A DNA stretch of 64,000 bases from Gammaproteobacteria bacterium (lineage in GTDB: Bacteria > Pseudomonadota > Gammaproteobacteria > Steroidobacterales > Steroidobacteraceae): contig JAQGOG010000119.1 in NCBI GenBank assembly GCA_028293765.1, forward strand, positions 22,764 to 86,763. Direction: 5' to 3'. The notes under the pieces are model-generated. The model saw only the letters and a list, made by a program, of their open reading frames with translations, searched no databases and had not been told where the DNA came from. The position numbers were made by a program, and so were the translations under genes. Shown one piece after another: positions 54,523 through 62,876 of this stretch (position 1 is the first letter of the stretch; every line of letters starts with the position of its first letter).

Positions 54523-55050
54523 TCAACTGCCCTGGTGCCCGATGACGTGCGCCTTGAGCTCGCCCAGCAGGTCGACGAGCTGTTTCTTCTGTTTCTGGCT
54601 CAAGGGCGCGAACAGGTCGATGACCCATTGCTCGTGTTCGGCGGCCATGCGCTGGAATTGCCGCTGTCCGTCCGCAGTGAGCTTTACTCGGAACACGCGC
54701 CGGTCGGCCGTATTGACTTCGCGTACCACCAGGCCTTCTTTCTCCAGGCCGTCGGTGATGCCGGTGACGTTGCCCCCGGTCACCATCATGCGTTGCGACA
54801 ACTCGCTCATCTTCAGGCCTTCGGGCGCGCGTTCGAGCTGCGCCATGAGGTCGAAGCGGGGGAGCGTCGTGTCGAACTTCGCCTGCAGGTTCTGCCGGAT
54901 GCGATTTTCGATCTGGTTGGTGCAGGAGAGGATGCGCAGCCACAGCCGCAGCGACACGTGATGGTCGTCGTGGACACGCGTCTCCGCGTCCACCGGCGGC
55001 GTGGCTACGACCTTGAGTGCAGCCCTTTCCTTCGACACTTCCTTTGCCAT
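54523..55050 (-). CDS. MarR family transcriptional regulator
   Basis: 175 residues with a central winged helix-turn-helix (TLPRFDLMAQLERAPEGLKM, SELSQRMMVTGGNVTGITDG, and wing VREVNTADRRVFRVKLTADG) flanked by dimerisation helices. It follows the SDR stop directly (TAAATG), with GGAGAGGTG as ribosome site, inside the operon of the anthraniloyl-CoA-type monooxygenase. Regulators of this kind commonly sense aromatic acyl-CoA thioesters. The palindrome at 58203-58222 is its likely operator. Confidence 0.92.
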   Translation of the reverse strand: MAKEVSKERAALKVVATPPVDAETRVHDDHHVSLRLWLRILSCTNQIENRIRQNLQAKFDTTLPRFDLMAQLERAPEGLKMSELSQRMMVTGGNVTGITDGLEKEGLVVREVNTADRRVFRVKLTADGQRQFQRMAAEHEQWVIDLFAPLSQKQKKQLVDLLGELKAHVIGHQGS

Positions 55051-55836
55051 TTAAGTCACCTCTCCACCAGCAACCACGATACTTTGACCCGTTATGCTCT
55101 CTGCGCCGGGCCCGCATACCCATAACACAGTATGCGCGACCTCCTCAGGGGTGATCAGCCTGCGCTGCGGATTCGTTGCAACCAGGGACGCCAGTGCTTC
55201 GGCTTCGCTGCGGCCGGTCTTGCTCACGATGTTGGCGACAGCGCCGCGAACGATGTCAGTGTCCGTATAGCCGGGACAAACCGCGTTCACAGTGATGTTC
55301 CTGGTGGCAAACTCCAGCGCCAGCGACCGCGTCAGCCCGATTACCGCGTGCTTCGATGCTACGTAGGCCGAGATGTATGCCCCGCCACGCAAACCGGCGA
55401 TGCTGGCTACGTTGACGATGCGGCCGTACCCCACTTGCAGCATGTCCGGTACTGCTTGCCGGGTGCACAGATAAGTGCCGGTCAGATTGACTGCGAGAAT
55501 CCTGTTCCACAGGGTCTCGTCCGTCTCCGTGAACTTTGCGCTCGCCGCCTGGCCCGCGTTGTTGATCAAAATGTGCACGGGTCCGAAGTGCTGGCGCGCC
55601 GTTGTGAAGGCCGCACTTACGCAGTCCGACTCAGTCACGTCCACGGCGATTGGAACCGCTCGGGTCGTTCCGCCCAAAGTGTTCGAGACTATCGTCAGAT
55701 TCTGCGCATCGCGTCCGAGCAGGGACACCCGGGCGCCGCGCGCGACCAACGCCGCGGCGATCGTACTGCCAATGCCGCGGCTCGCTCCGGTCACGACCGC
55801 GTGCCGGTCGGCAAAAATCGCTTCGTGTCGGTTCAT
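55051..55836 (-). CDS. SDR family 3-hydroxyacyl-CoA dehydrogenase-like protein
   Basis: 261 residues: [37 protein letters not shown] (Ser) and [17 protein letters not shown] (Tyr/Lys), [14 protein letters not shown], ending [12 protein letters not shown]. Classical SDR close to 3-hydroxyacyl-CoA/3-oxoacyl reductases. ATG overlaps the stop of the monooxygenase (ATGA, 55833-55836) and its stop abuts the MarR start. In context it should oxidise or reduce a hydroxyl on the dearomatised CoA ring. Confidence 0.9.
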   Translation of the reverse strand: MNRHEAIFADRHAVVTGASRGIGSTIAAALVARGARVSLLGRDAQNLTIVSNTLGGTTRAVPIAVDVTESDCVSAAFTTARQHFGPVHILINNAGQAASAKFTETDETLWNRILAVNLTGTYLCTRQAVPDMLQVGYGRIVNVASIAGLRGGAYISAYVASKHAVIGLTRSLALEFATRNITVNAVCPGYTDTDIVRGAVANIVSKTGRSEAEALASLVATNPQRRLITPEEVAHTVLWVCGPGAESITGQSIVVAGGEVT

Positions 55837-58142
55837 GAGGCCTCGTCCACGATGATGGGAGCGGCGGCCGTTTGAGCCGCGCGCTGCAGGTTACGCTCGA
55901 GCTGATGCTTGCCCGTCAGATACTGTTTCGGCCACCACTGATCCTCGTACCCCTGCCTGGCGGCGGCCTCCAGAGTCCAGGCCGGGTTGGCGAGATGCGG
56001 ACGTGCGATGGCGCACAGGTCCGCGCGACCCGCGGCGATGATCGAGTTGACGTGATCGGGGTCGTAGATATTGCCAACGGCTAGCGTGGCGATACCGATC
56101 TCGTTGCGCACCTTGTCGGCGAAGGGTGCCTGGTACATCCGGCCGTATACCGGCTTCTGCCACGGAACCGTCTGTCCGGTCGAGACATCGATGAGATCTA
56201 CTCCCGCTTCCTTGAACGCTCGCACGATCAGGAGCAGGTCATCTTCGGACAGCCCGCCATCGGCCCAGTCGGTCGCCGAGATACGCACCGACAAAGGTTT
56301 TTCCGCCGGCCACTCGGCTCGAACTGCTTGCAACACTTCGAGCGGATAGCGCAAACGGCCGTGGACGTCGCCGCCATACTGGTCCAGGCGTTGGTTGGTC
56401 AAGGGAGACAGGAACGACGCGAGCAGGTAGCCATGGGCCATGTGCAGCTCGAGCATGTCGAACCCGGCCTGCCAGCCGAAGCGCGCCGCGCGCACGAAAT
56501 CGGCGCGGACCTTGTCCATGGCCGCGCGAGTCAGCTCGTGCGGCGTCTGGCTGACGCCCTTCAGGTACGGAGTGGGGGACGCCGACACGACGGGCCAGTT
56601 GTCCCGCGGCAGCGGGTGGTCGATTTCCTCCCAGCCGAGCTGCGTCGAGCCCTTGCGGCCGGAGTGCCCGATCTGCAGGCAACACTTCGCGGGCGTGCGC
56701 TCGTGTACGAAAGCAACGATACGGCTCCAGGCGTCGCGCTGCTCCTCATTCCACAGCCCCGTGCACCCGGGTGTAATGCGGCCTTCCGCAGAGACGCAGG
56801 TCATTTCCGTGTACACGAGGCCGGCGCCGCCCATGGCGCGGTGGCCGTAGTGAACGAGATGCCAGTCATCAGGCATTCCGTCCTTCGCGCAGTACTGCGC
56901 CATCGGGGACACGACCACGCGGTTCACCAGCTCGAGCTCACGTAGCTTGAATGGAAGGAACATCGGCGGCCGCGCGTTCTCGGTGCCGTTACCCGTCGCC
57001 AGCCACCGCTCGTAACCGGCTACGAACTGCGGGTCGCGTAACTTCAGGTTCTCGTGACCGATGCGCTGGCTGCCGGTGAGCAGGCTGTACGCGAACTGCT
57101 CCGGGGGTAGGCGCGCGTAACGGGCAACGTTCTCGAACCACTCCATGCGGTTGCGGGCGGCGCTTTGCAGCTTCAGCACTTCGAGGTTGCGTTCTTCACG
57201 GTAGGCGCCGAGCGCGCCGTCCAGGTGCGGGTGGGCGGGGCTAGTGACGTACTTGGTCAATGAAATAGCGTCTTCCATGGCGAGCTTGGTGCCCGATCCG
57301 ATGGAGAAGTGCGCCGTGTGCGCAGCGTCCCCTATGAGAACGAGCTTGCCATGATGCCATCGCTTGCAGACCACGCGGTTGAAGTTGAGCCAGGCCGAGC
57401 CGCGCAGGTGCGCGGCGTTGCTTTGCAGCCCGTGCCCATCGAGGTAGCGGCCGAAGAGCTGCGCGCAGAACGCGATCGATTGCGCGGTGTCGAACTTGTC
57501 GAGCCCGTGCGCCTTCCACGTCTGCTCGCGCGTCTCGACGATGACGGTCGAGAGGTCCTTGCTGAACTGGTAGGCGTGGATCTGGAACCAGCCGTGCTCG
57601 GTGCGCTCGAACGCAAAGGTGAAGGCCGAGAAAGCCTGCGTCGTGCCGAGCCAGATGAAGCGGCATTTGCGCTTATCGATATCCGGCTGGAATATGTCCG
57701 GGTGCTGGCTGCGTGTGCGGCTATTGCCCCCATCCGAGGCAATGATGAGATCCGCGTCGGCGAAGGCCTGTTCGTCCGCGATCTCGTGCCGGAAGGTCTG
57801 ATGCACGCCTAGCTCACGGGCGCGCTCCTGTAGAATGTGCAGCAGCTGCTTGCGGCCGATGCCGCAGAACCCATGGCCACCGCTGACGAACTTGCGGCCG
57901 CCGAAATGGATGGCAATATCGTCCCAGTGATGGAAATTCGCGAGGATCGCGCGATGCGATTCGGGATCGGCAGTGCGGAAATTCCCCATCGTCTGATCGG
58001 AGAACACCACGCCCCAGCCGAACGTATCGTCCGGCAGGTTACGCTCGTAAACCTCGACCCGCGCGGCGGGCAGCGCCTTGCGCAGCAGGATGGACGAATA
58101 GAGTCCCGCAGGGCCGCCGCCCATACAGACGATTCGCTTCAT
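55833..58142 (-). CDS. Anthraniloyl-CoA monooxygenase/reductase (salicylyl-CoA 5-hydroxylase family)
   Basis: 769-residue two-domain flavoprotein. N-terminal class A FAD monooxygenase (1-370): [16 protein letters not shown] and [21 protein letters not shown]-terminal OYE-type FMN domain (395-750): [20 protein letters not shown] and [18 protein letters not shown]. This fusion is that of 2-aminobenzoyl-CoA monooxygenase/reductase of aerobic anthranilate degradation, which hydroxylates C5 and reduces the ring to 2-amino-5-oxocyclohexenecarboxyl-CoA; annotated homologues are also called salicylyl-CoA 5-hydroxylase. First gene of the leftward operon. Substrate from family and context, not proven. 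Confidence 0.93.
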   Translation of the reverse strand: MKRIVCMGGGPAGLYSSILLRKALPAARVEVYERNLPDDTFGWGVVFSDQTMGNFRTADPESHRAILANFHHWDDIAIHFGGRKFVSGGHGFCGIGRKQLLHILQERARELGVHQTFRHEIADEQAFADADLIIASDGGNSRTRSQHPDIFQPDIDKRKCRFIWLGTTQAFSAFTFAFERTEHGWFQIHAYQFSKDLSTVIVETREQTWKAHGLDKFDTAQSIAFCAQLFGRYLDGHGLQSNAAHLRGSAWLNFNRVVCKRWHHGKLVLIGDAAHTAHFSIGSGTKLAMEDAISLTKYVTSPAHPHLDGALGAYREERNLEVLKLQSAARNRMEWFENVARYARLPPEQFAYSLLTGSQRIGHENLKLRDPQFVAGYERWLATGNGTENARPPMFLPFKLRELELVNRVVVSPMAQYCAKDGMPDDWHLVHYGHRAMGGAGLVYTEMTCVSAEGRITPGCTGLWNEEQRDAWSRIVAFVHERTPAKCCLQIGHSGRKGSTQLGWEEIDHPLPRDNWPVVSASPTPYLKGVSQTPHELTRAAMDKVRADFVRAARFGWQAGFDMLELHMAHGYLLASFLSPLTNQRLDQYGGDVHGRLRYPLEVLQAVRAEWPAEKPLSVRISATDWADGGLSEDDLLLIVRAFKEAGVDLIDVSTGQTVPWQKPVYGRMYQAPFADKVRNEIGIATLAVGNIYDPDHVNSIIAAGRADLCAIARPHLANPAWTLEAAARQGYEDQWWPKQYLTGKHQLERNLQRAAQTAAAPIIVDEAS

Positions 58143-58189
58143 GGCGGCTTGGTTCCCCTCTTAAAACGTATCGCGACCTTGCGGCGTAT

Positions 58190-58218
58190 GTTATATTGCC
58201 GAATACTTGAAGTGTCAA
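58190..58218 (-). promoter_or_regulatory. Near-consensus sigma70 promoter of the monooxygenase operon
   Basis: Minus strand TTGACA (58218-58213), 17-bp spacer, TATAAC (58195-58190). The start should lie near 58183, with a leader of about 40 nt and an AGAGGGGA ribosome site. The -35 is embedded in the MarR-type palindrome, so bound regulator would block RNA polymerase. Confidence 0.75.
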
Positions 58219-58222
58219 TTAT
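58203..58222. promoter_or_regulatory. MarR-type operator palindrome between divergent catabolic operons
   Basis: ATACTTGA-AGTG-TCAATTAT: two 8-bp arms with one mismatch around a 4-bp spacer (core TTGA-N4-TCAA). It covers the -35 of the leftward promoter and the spacer of a weaker rightward candidate (TTGCCG 58196-58201, 17 bp, TTATCT 58219-58224). One site could control both operons; the MarR gene of the leftward operon is the natural ligand-responsive repressor. Confidence 0.65.
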
Positions 58223-58245
58223 CTTCGCCCACTGAGCACGGATAT

Positions 58246-59052
58246 ATGGCCGCACAACCTGCCTCTAAAGTCCCTTCCGAAGCACTCGCGCAGCTGGTGA
58301 GCGGTATTGTCACCGGCGGCATCCGCGTCGTGGATTTGACGGTTCCCCTGGAGGCGTCAACGGTGACTATTCAGCTGCCGCCGCCGTTCGCGCCCTCCGC
58401 ACCGTTCTCCCTGCAGGAGATCTCGCGGTACGACGAACGGGGCCCCGGCTGGTATTGGAACAACATCGCGTGCGGCGAGCACACGGGCACGCATTTCGAT
58501 GCGCCGGTGCATTGGGTGACCGGCAAGGATTACCCGAATAACTCCACGCACAATATCCCCGTGGACCGGTTCATCGGTCCGGCATGCGTCATCGACGTAG
58601 CGAAGCAGGCGCAGGAAAACGTCGACTTCCTGCTGACGCAGGCGGTAGTGGAGGAGTGGGAAAAGCAGCACGGCCGCATTCCCCCCCACGCCTGGGTGCT
58701 GATCCGGACCGACTGGTCGAAGCATGGTACGGGCAAGAAGTTCCTGAACGCGGGACCGGATGGCGCTCATACGCCCGGATTCGATCCCAAGTGCGTGCCG
58801 TTCCTCGCGAAGGAGCGGGACATCCTCGGAGTGGGCGTGGAGACGGTTGGTACCGACGCCGGGCAGGCGCACAGCTTCGACCCGATGTTTCCCTGTCACA
58901 CCATCATGCACGGCTCGAACAAGTTCGGGCTGGCCAGCCTGACCAATCTCGATCAGCTGCCCCCGACCGGTGCGGTGGTCATTGCGCCGCCTTTGAAAAT
59001 CGTCAACGGTTCCGGCAGCCCCCTGCGCGTTCTGGCTCTGGTTCCGGTTTAA
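58246..59052 (+). CDS. Cyclase-family Mn/Zn hydrolase, isatin hydrolase-like
   Basis: 268 residues from ATG 58246. The metal-binding signature HTGTHFDAPVHW is that of the cyclase family (kynurenine formamidase, isatin hydrolase). Length, VETVGTDAGQAHSFDPMFPC and HTIMHGSNKFGLASLTNLDQ, with the C-terminal GSGSPLRVLAL, are closer as I remember them to isatin hydrolases than to the shorter (about 210 residue) KynB. Isatin hydrolase opens isatin to isatinate. It starts an operon with the two IOR-type subunits (16 bp gap), divergent from the anthraniloyl-CoA enzyme. KynB-like activity on formylkynurenine is the main alternative. Confidence 0.85.
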   Translation: MAAQPASKVPSEALAQLVSGIVTGGIRVVDLTVPLEASTVTIQLPPPFAPSAPFSLQEISRYDERGPGWYWNNIACGEHTGTHFDAPVHWVTGKDYPNNSTHNIPVDRFIGPACVIDVAKQAQENVDFLLTQAVVEEWEKQHGRIPPHAWVLIRTDWSKHGTGKKFLNAGPDGAHTPGFDPKCVPFLAKERDILGVGVETVGTDAGQAHSFDPMFPCHTIMHGSNKFGLASLTNLDQLPPTGAVVIAPPLKIVNGSGSPLRVLALVPV

Positions 59053-59068
59053 CTAAGGAGAGATTTCC

Positions 59069-61222
59069 GTGGCCGAGCGCTCGTTTGCGAAAGAAGTCCA
59101 GTCGCTGCGCCTCGGCGACGGGGCTGAGTTCCGCGGCGAAGGGATTCTCGCGGTCACCAAGGCACTGCTGCAGTCGGGAGTCGCTTACGTCGGCGGCTAC
59201 CAGGGAGCCCCGATCTCTCATTTGATGGATGTCCTCGCTGACGCGGAGGAGATCCTCAACGAGTTGGGCGTGCACTTCGAGACCAGCGCTTCGGAAGCCA
59301 CGGCCGCGGCGATGCTTGCCGCATCGATCAACTACCCCATACGAGGCGCCGTGACGTGGAAATCCACGGTCGGGACCAACGTGGCCTCCGATGCTCTCGC
59401 CAATCTCGCTTCCTCGGGAGTGCGTGGTGGCGCTCTCATCATTCTCGGCGAGGACTATGGCGAAGGCGCGAGCATCATGCAGGAGCGCACGCACGCTTTC
59501 GCGATGAAGTCGCAGATGTGGCTGCTGGATCCGCGGCCGCATTTACCCGACATCGTGCGCGCGGTAGAGACAGGTTTCGAGCTTTCCGAAGCCACCAACA
59601 CACCGGTCATGCTGATGCTTCGCATCCGCGCGTGTCATGTCTACGGCCGCTTCACGACCAAGGCGAATAGGCGTCCGGCGTTCGCCGCCGCCGATGCTCT
59701 GGCCGCACCATCACGCGACTACAGTCGCATCATCCTGCCGCCGTCCACGTACGCGCAGGAAAAAGAGAAGATCGAAAAGCGCCTCCCGGCGGCGCTGCGG
59801 TTCGTCGCCGAGCAGCAGTTGAACGATTTCATCCCCGGCGAGGTCGACGACATCGGCATCGTTCTGCAGGGCGGCTTGTACAACAACACCCTGCGTGCGC
59901 TCGAGCTCCTGGATTGCGCCGACACGTTCGGCACTACCAAAATTCCGCTGTACTGCCTGAACGTCACTTATCCCCTGGTTCCGCAGGAGTGGGTGAAGTT
60001 CTGTAGCGGCAAGCGCGCCGTGCTGATCGTCGAGGAGGGCCAGCCCGAATTCATCGAGCAGGCGGCAAACCAGATTCTGCGTAAACACGATGTCCCGGCG
60101 CGCCTTCTCGGTAAAGATGTGTTGCCGATGACCGGGGAGTACTCGGTCGATGTCCTGCGCAGGGGACTCGCTGAATTCATCGGTCGCTGGGCGCCGCAGC
60201 TGCGCGCGACGCAGCCCGCCGCGCCGGCTCGCGAGATCGTGGAGACTCCGCTCGTGCCGGCTGCGCGGTTGGCCGCCTTGATTCCGGCACGGCCGTCGGG
60301 TTTGTGCACGGGTTGTCCCGAGCGCCCCTTCTTTGCGGCGATGAAGTTGCTCCAGCGGGAGATCGGGCCGCTGCACATCAGCGCCGACATCGGCTGTCAT
60401 TCGTTTGCGACACTGCCACCCTTCAACATGGGCAACAGCATCATGGGGTACGGGCTCGGCGCTGCCGGGGCTGCCGCGCTCGGCACCGAAGGCGGCCGGC
60501 GCGCGGTAGCCGTCATGGGTGACGGCGGCTTCTGGCATAACGGCCTCACCAGCGGCATCGGTAACGCGGTATTCAACCGGCATGACGACCTGACTGTCAT
60601 CGTCGATAACGGCTACTCCGCGGCGACGGGCGGTCAGGATATTCCTTCGTCGCGTGCTCCTAATGAGCATCGCGCCGGGAATAACACGATCGAGAACGCG
60701 GTGAAGGGCGTCGGGGTCAAGTGGGTGAAGCGCACGCACACCTTCGACATGCAGGGGACTTTGAAGGTTCTGCGGGAGGCGCTGAGTACGGGCTTCCGGG
60801 GCCCGAAGGTGATCATCGCCGAAGGCGAGTGCCAGCTGAATCGCCAGCGGCGCGTGAAGCCTCTCATGAAGAAGGCGATCAAGGACGGCAAGCGCGTGGT
60901 GCGCGAGCGTTTCGGCGTCGATGCCGAGACCTGTACCGGGGATCACTCCTGCATCCGTCTCTCGGGATGTCCGTCATTGACCGTCAGGAAGAACCCGGAT
61001 CCCCTGCGCACCGACCCGGTCGCGTATGTTGACAACAGTTGCGTCGGTTGCGGTGTGTGCGGCGAAGTAGCGCACGCGGCAGTCCTTTGTCCGTCGTTCT
61101 ATCGAGCGGAGCTGGTATACAACCCCTCGGGCTGGGATCGTTTCCTCAGCAGGGTGCGCGGCGCAATCATCGGCGCACTGCAACAGCGAAGCGAGCGTAA
61201 GCGGTTGCAGTATGCCCTCTGA
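59069..61222 (+). CDS. Indolepyruvate ferredoxin oxidoreductase alpha-type subunit
   Basis: 717 residues from GTG 59069 (AAGGAG site). N-terminal pyrimidine-type domain (GAEFRGEGILAVTKALLQSG, ETSASEATAAAMLAASINYP), middle domain, TPP-binding domain (LCTGCPERPFFAAMKLL, VAVMGDGGFWHNGLTSG, DNGYSAATGGQ) and a C-terminal iron-sulfur part with CTGDHSCIRLSGCPSL and NSCVGCGVCGEVAHAAVLCP. IorA-type enzymes turn aryl 2-oxoacids plus CoA into aryl-acyl-CoA and CO2, reducing ferredoxin. Next to an isatin-hydrolase-like gene, isatinate to anthraniloyl-CoA is a chemically sensible reaction; indolepyruvate to indoleacetyl-CoA is the default. Confidence 0.92.
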   Translation: MAERSFAKEVQSLRLGDGAEFRGEGILAVTKALLQSGVAYVGGYQGAPISHLMDVLADAEEILNELGVHFETSASEATAAAMLAASINYPIRGAVTWKSTVGTNVASDALANLASSGVRGGALIILGEDYGEGASIMQERTHAFAMKSQMWLLDPRPHLPDIVRAVETGFELSEATNTPVMLMLRIRACHVYGRFTTKANRRPAFAAADALAAPSRDYSRIILPPSTYAQEKEKIEKRLPAALRFVAEQQLNDFIPGEVDDIGIVLQGGLYNNTLRALELLDCADTFGTTKIPLYCLNVTYPLVPQEWVKFCSGKRAVLIVEEGQPEFIEQAANQILRKHDVPARLLGKDVLPMTGEYSVDVLRRGLAEFIGRWAPQLRATQPAAPAREIVETPLVPAARLAALIPARPSGLCTGCPERPFFAAMKLLQREIGPLHISADIGCHSFATLPPFNMGNSIMGYGLGAAGAAALGTEGGRRAVAVMGDGGFWHNGLTSGIGNAVFNRHDDLTVIVDNGYSAATGGQDIPSSRAPNEHRAGNNTIENAVKGVGVKWVKRTHTFDMQGTLKVLREALSTGFRGPKVIIAEGECQLNRQRRVKPLMKKAIKDGKRVVRERFGVDAETCTGDHSCIRLSGCPSLTVRKNPDPLRTDPVAYVDNSCVGCGVCGEVAHAAVLCPSFYRAELVYNPSGWDRFLSRVRGAIIGALQQRSERKRLQYAL

Positions 61223-62786
61223 GCGACCGATCAAACTCACCATTGCCGCGCTGGGCGGTCAGGGCGGCGGTGTACTGGCGAACTGGCTGATCGGCATTGC
61301 GGAGTCGGAAGGTTATATCGCGCAGACGACGTCGGTGCCCGGCGTTGCGCAACGTACCGGCGCGACGATCTATTATCTCGAGTTCTTTCCGCAAGCGGCG
61401 GCAACCGCGGCGGGACGCGATCCGATCATGGCTCTCATGCCGGTCTCGGGCGATGTCGACTGCGTGTTGGCCTCCGAGCTCGCCGAGGCCGGTCGTGCTA
61501 TCCAACGGGGTCTGGTCACTCGGGACAGGACTACTCTGATCGCGTCCTCGCACCGCTCGTACTCGATCAGCGAGAAGAGTGCGATGGGGGACGGCGCGGC
61601 CGACGAGAATCAGCTCATCGAGCTGGTGGGGAGCCAGTCGAAGCGGCTCATCCTGTTCGACATGGAGGCGCTGGCCGAGCAGCACCAGAGCGTCATCAGC
61701 TCCGTGATGTTGGGCGCGCTGGGAGGCAGTGGAGTGCTGCCGTTCCGGAAAGCGGCCTTCGAAGCGGCTATCAAGAAGGGCGGCATTGCGGTCAAGACGA
61801 ATCTGGCCGCGTTCGAGGATGCATACCAACGCGCCTTCACGGGCGGTGATGGTGGACGTGCTACGCAGGCCGAAGCGGCTGCGACCGGCGAGTTGAGTGA
61901 AGTGCCCACGCAGGCGCGCTCGCCCAAACTGCAGCCGCTGTTGGATCGTGTGCGGCGCTTTGCCGTGCCGGTGCAGAAGACGGCGCTCGAGGGGGTACGG
62001 CGTGCGATCGATTACCAGGATCCCGCTTACGCTGCGCTCTATCTGGATCGGGTGGAGAAGGTGGCTGCACTCGACGCGAAGCAGGACGGCGGCAGCGACG
62101 GTCAATGGTCGCTCACGGAAGCTGCGGCGCGCGGTCTTGCGTTGTGGATGACGTTTGAGGACACCATCCGGGTTGCGGATTTGAAGACGCGGCCGGCACG
62201 GTTCGTGCGGGTGCGCGCAGAGATTCGGGCGGATGCCGGGCAGTTGTTTGGCATCACCGAATTCATGAAGCCGCGGGTTGTCGAGATGGCAGGGACCCTG
62301 CCAGCTGGATTGGGGCGGTGGGTATTGCGGTCGCCGGGAGCCTCTAGCTTCCTCACGCGATTTACGGGTGGCAGACACGTGCGGACTGGCACTGTGTCCG
62401 GGTTTCTCATGCTCCACATTCTTGGCGGCATGAAGCGGTGGCGCAGGGGCACACTGCGGTACCAGGAAGAGAATGGTCGCATCGAGCAGTGGCTCGGGCG
62501 CATCGCTGGGCTGGCGGGAACCAACTATGCGTTGGCGGTGGAGTTGGCGCGGGCCCAAAGACTGGTGAAGGGATACGGCGAAACCCACGAGCGCGGCTGG
62601 CGGAACTTCAGTACGCTCGTTGAGAAGGTTGATGAGTTGGCGGTGAGACCGGATGGGGCTGCGTTGTTTGCGCGGCTCGTTGCGGCGGCTCTAGCGGATG
62701 AGGAAGGGAAGGCGCTGGCGCGAGAGCTGGCGGAACTCAGTAGTTTGGCAGTCGTGAAGGTTGCGCTGGAGAGGGCGCGGGCCTAA
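61212..62786 (+). CDS. Indolepyruvate oxidoreductase beta-type subunit with DUF6537 extension
   Basis: 524 residues. The first 200 form the gamma-type domain of 2-oxoacid:ferredoxin oxidoreductases (ALGGQGGGVLANWLIGIAES, TSVPGVAQRTGATIYYLEF, LGALGGSGVLPF). The remaining 300 are the DUF6537-type helical extension seen in the large proteobacterial IorB form, role unknown. The start overlaps the end of the alpha gene by 11 bp, so they are coupled partners. No ferredoxin gene is adjacent. Confidence 0.9.
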   Translation: MPSERPIKLTIAALGGQGGGVLANWLIGIAESEGYIAQTTSVPGVAQRTGATIYYLEFFPQAAATAAGRDPIMALMPVSGDVDCVLASELAEAGRAIQRGLVTRDRTTLIASSHRSYSISEKSAMGDGAADENQLIELVGSQSKRLILFDMEALAEQHQSVISSVMLGALGGSGVLPFRKAAFEAAIKKGGIAVKTNLAAFEDAYQRAFTGGDGGRATQAEAAATGELSEVPTQARSPKLQPLLDRVRRFAVPVQKTALEGVRRAIDYQDPAYAALYLDRVEKVAALDAKQDGGSDGQWSLTEAAARGLALWMTFEDTIRVADLKTRPARFVRVRAEIRADAGQLFGITEFMKPRVVEMAGTLPAGLGRWVLRSPGASSFLTRFTGGRHVRTGTVSGFLMLHILGGMKRWRRGTLRYQEENGRIEQWLGRIAGLAGTNYALAVELARAQRLVKGYGETHERGWRNFSTLVEKVDELAVRPDGAALFARLVAAALADEEGKALARELAELSSLAVVKVALERARA

Positions 62787-62876
62787 GGGATTGGAGTGGG
62801 GCTTGCCCCCCGCGGACGAATACGTTACCGCCGGGGCGTGGCCCGGCCGAGCTGAAACAGGTCCCGACCCGTCACT

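Noticed and set aside
54501..54530. GCAGTTG/CAACTGC inverted repeat after the MarR gene as an operator
   Set aside because: Long 16-nt loop, overlaps the MarR stop codon and has no promoter boxes around it; too weak to call.
58246..59052. Calling the cyclase kynurenine formamidase (kynB)
   Set aside because: The protein is about 60 residues longer than KynB and no kynureninase or tryptophan dioxygenase is nearby; isatin-hydrolase-like is the better fit, though not proven.
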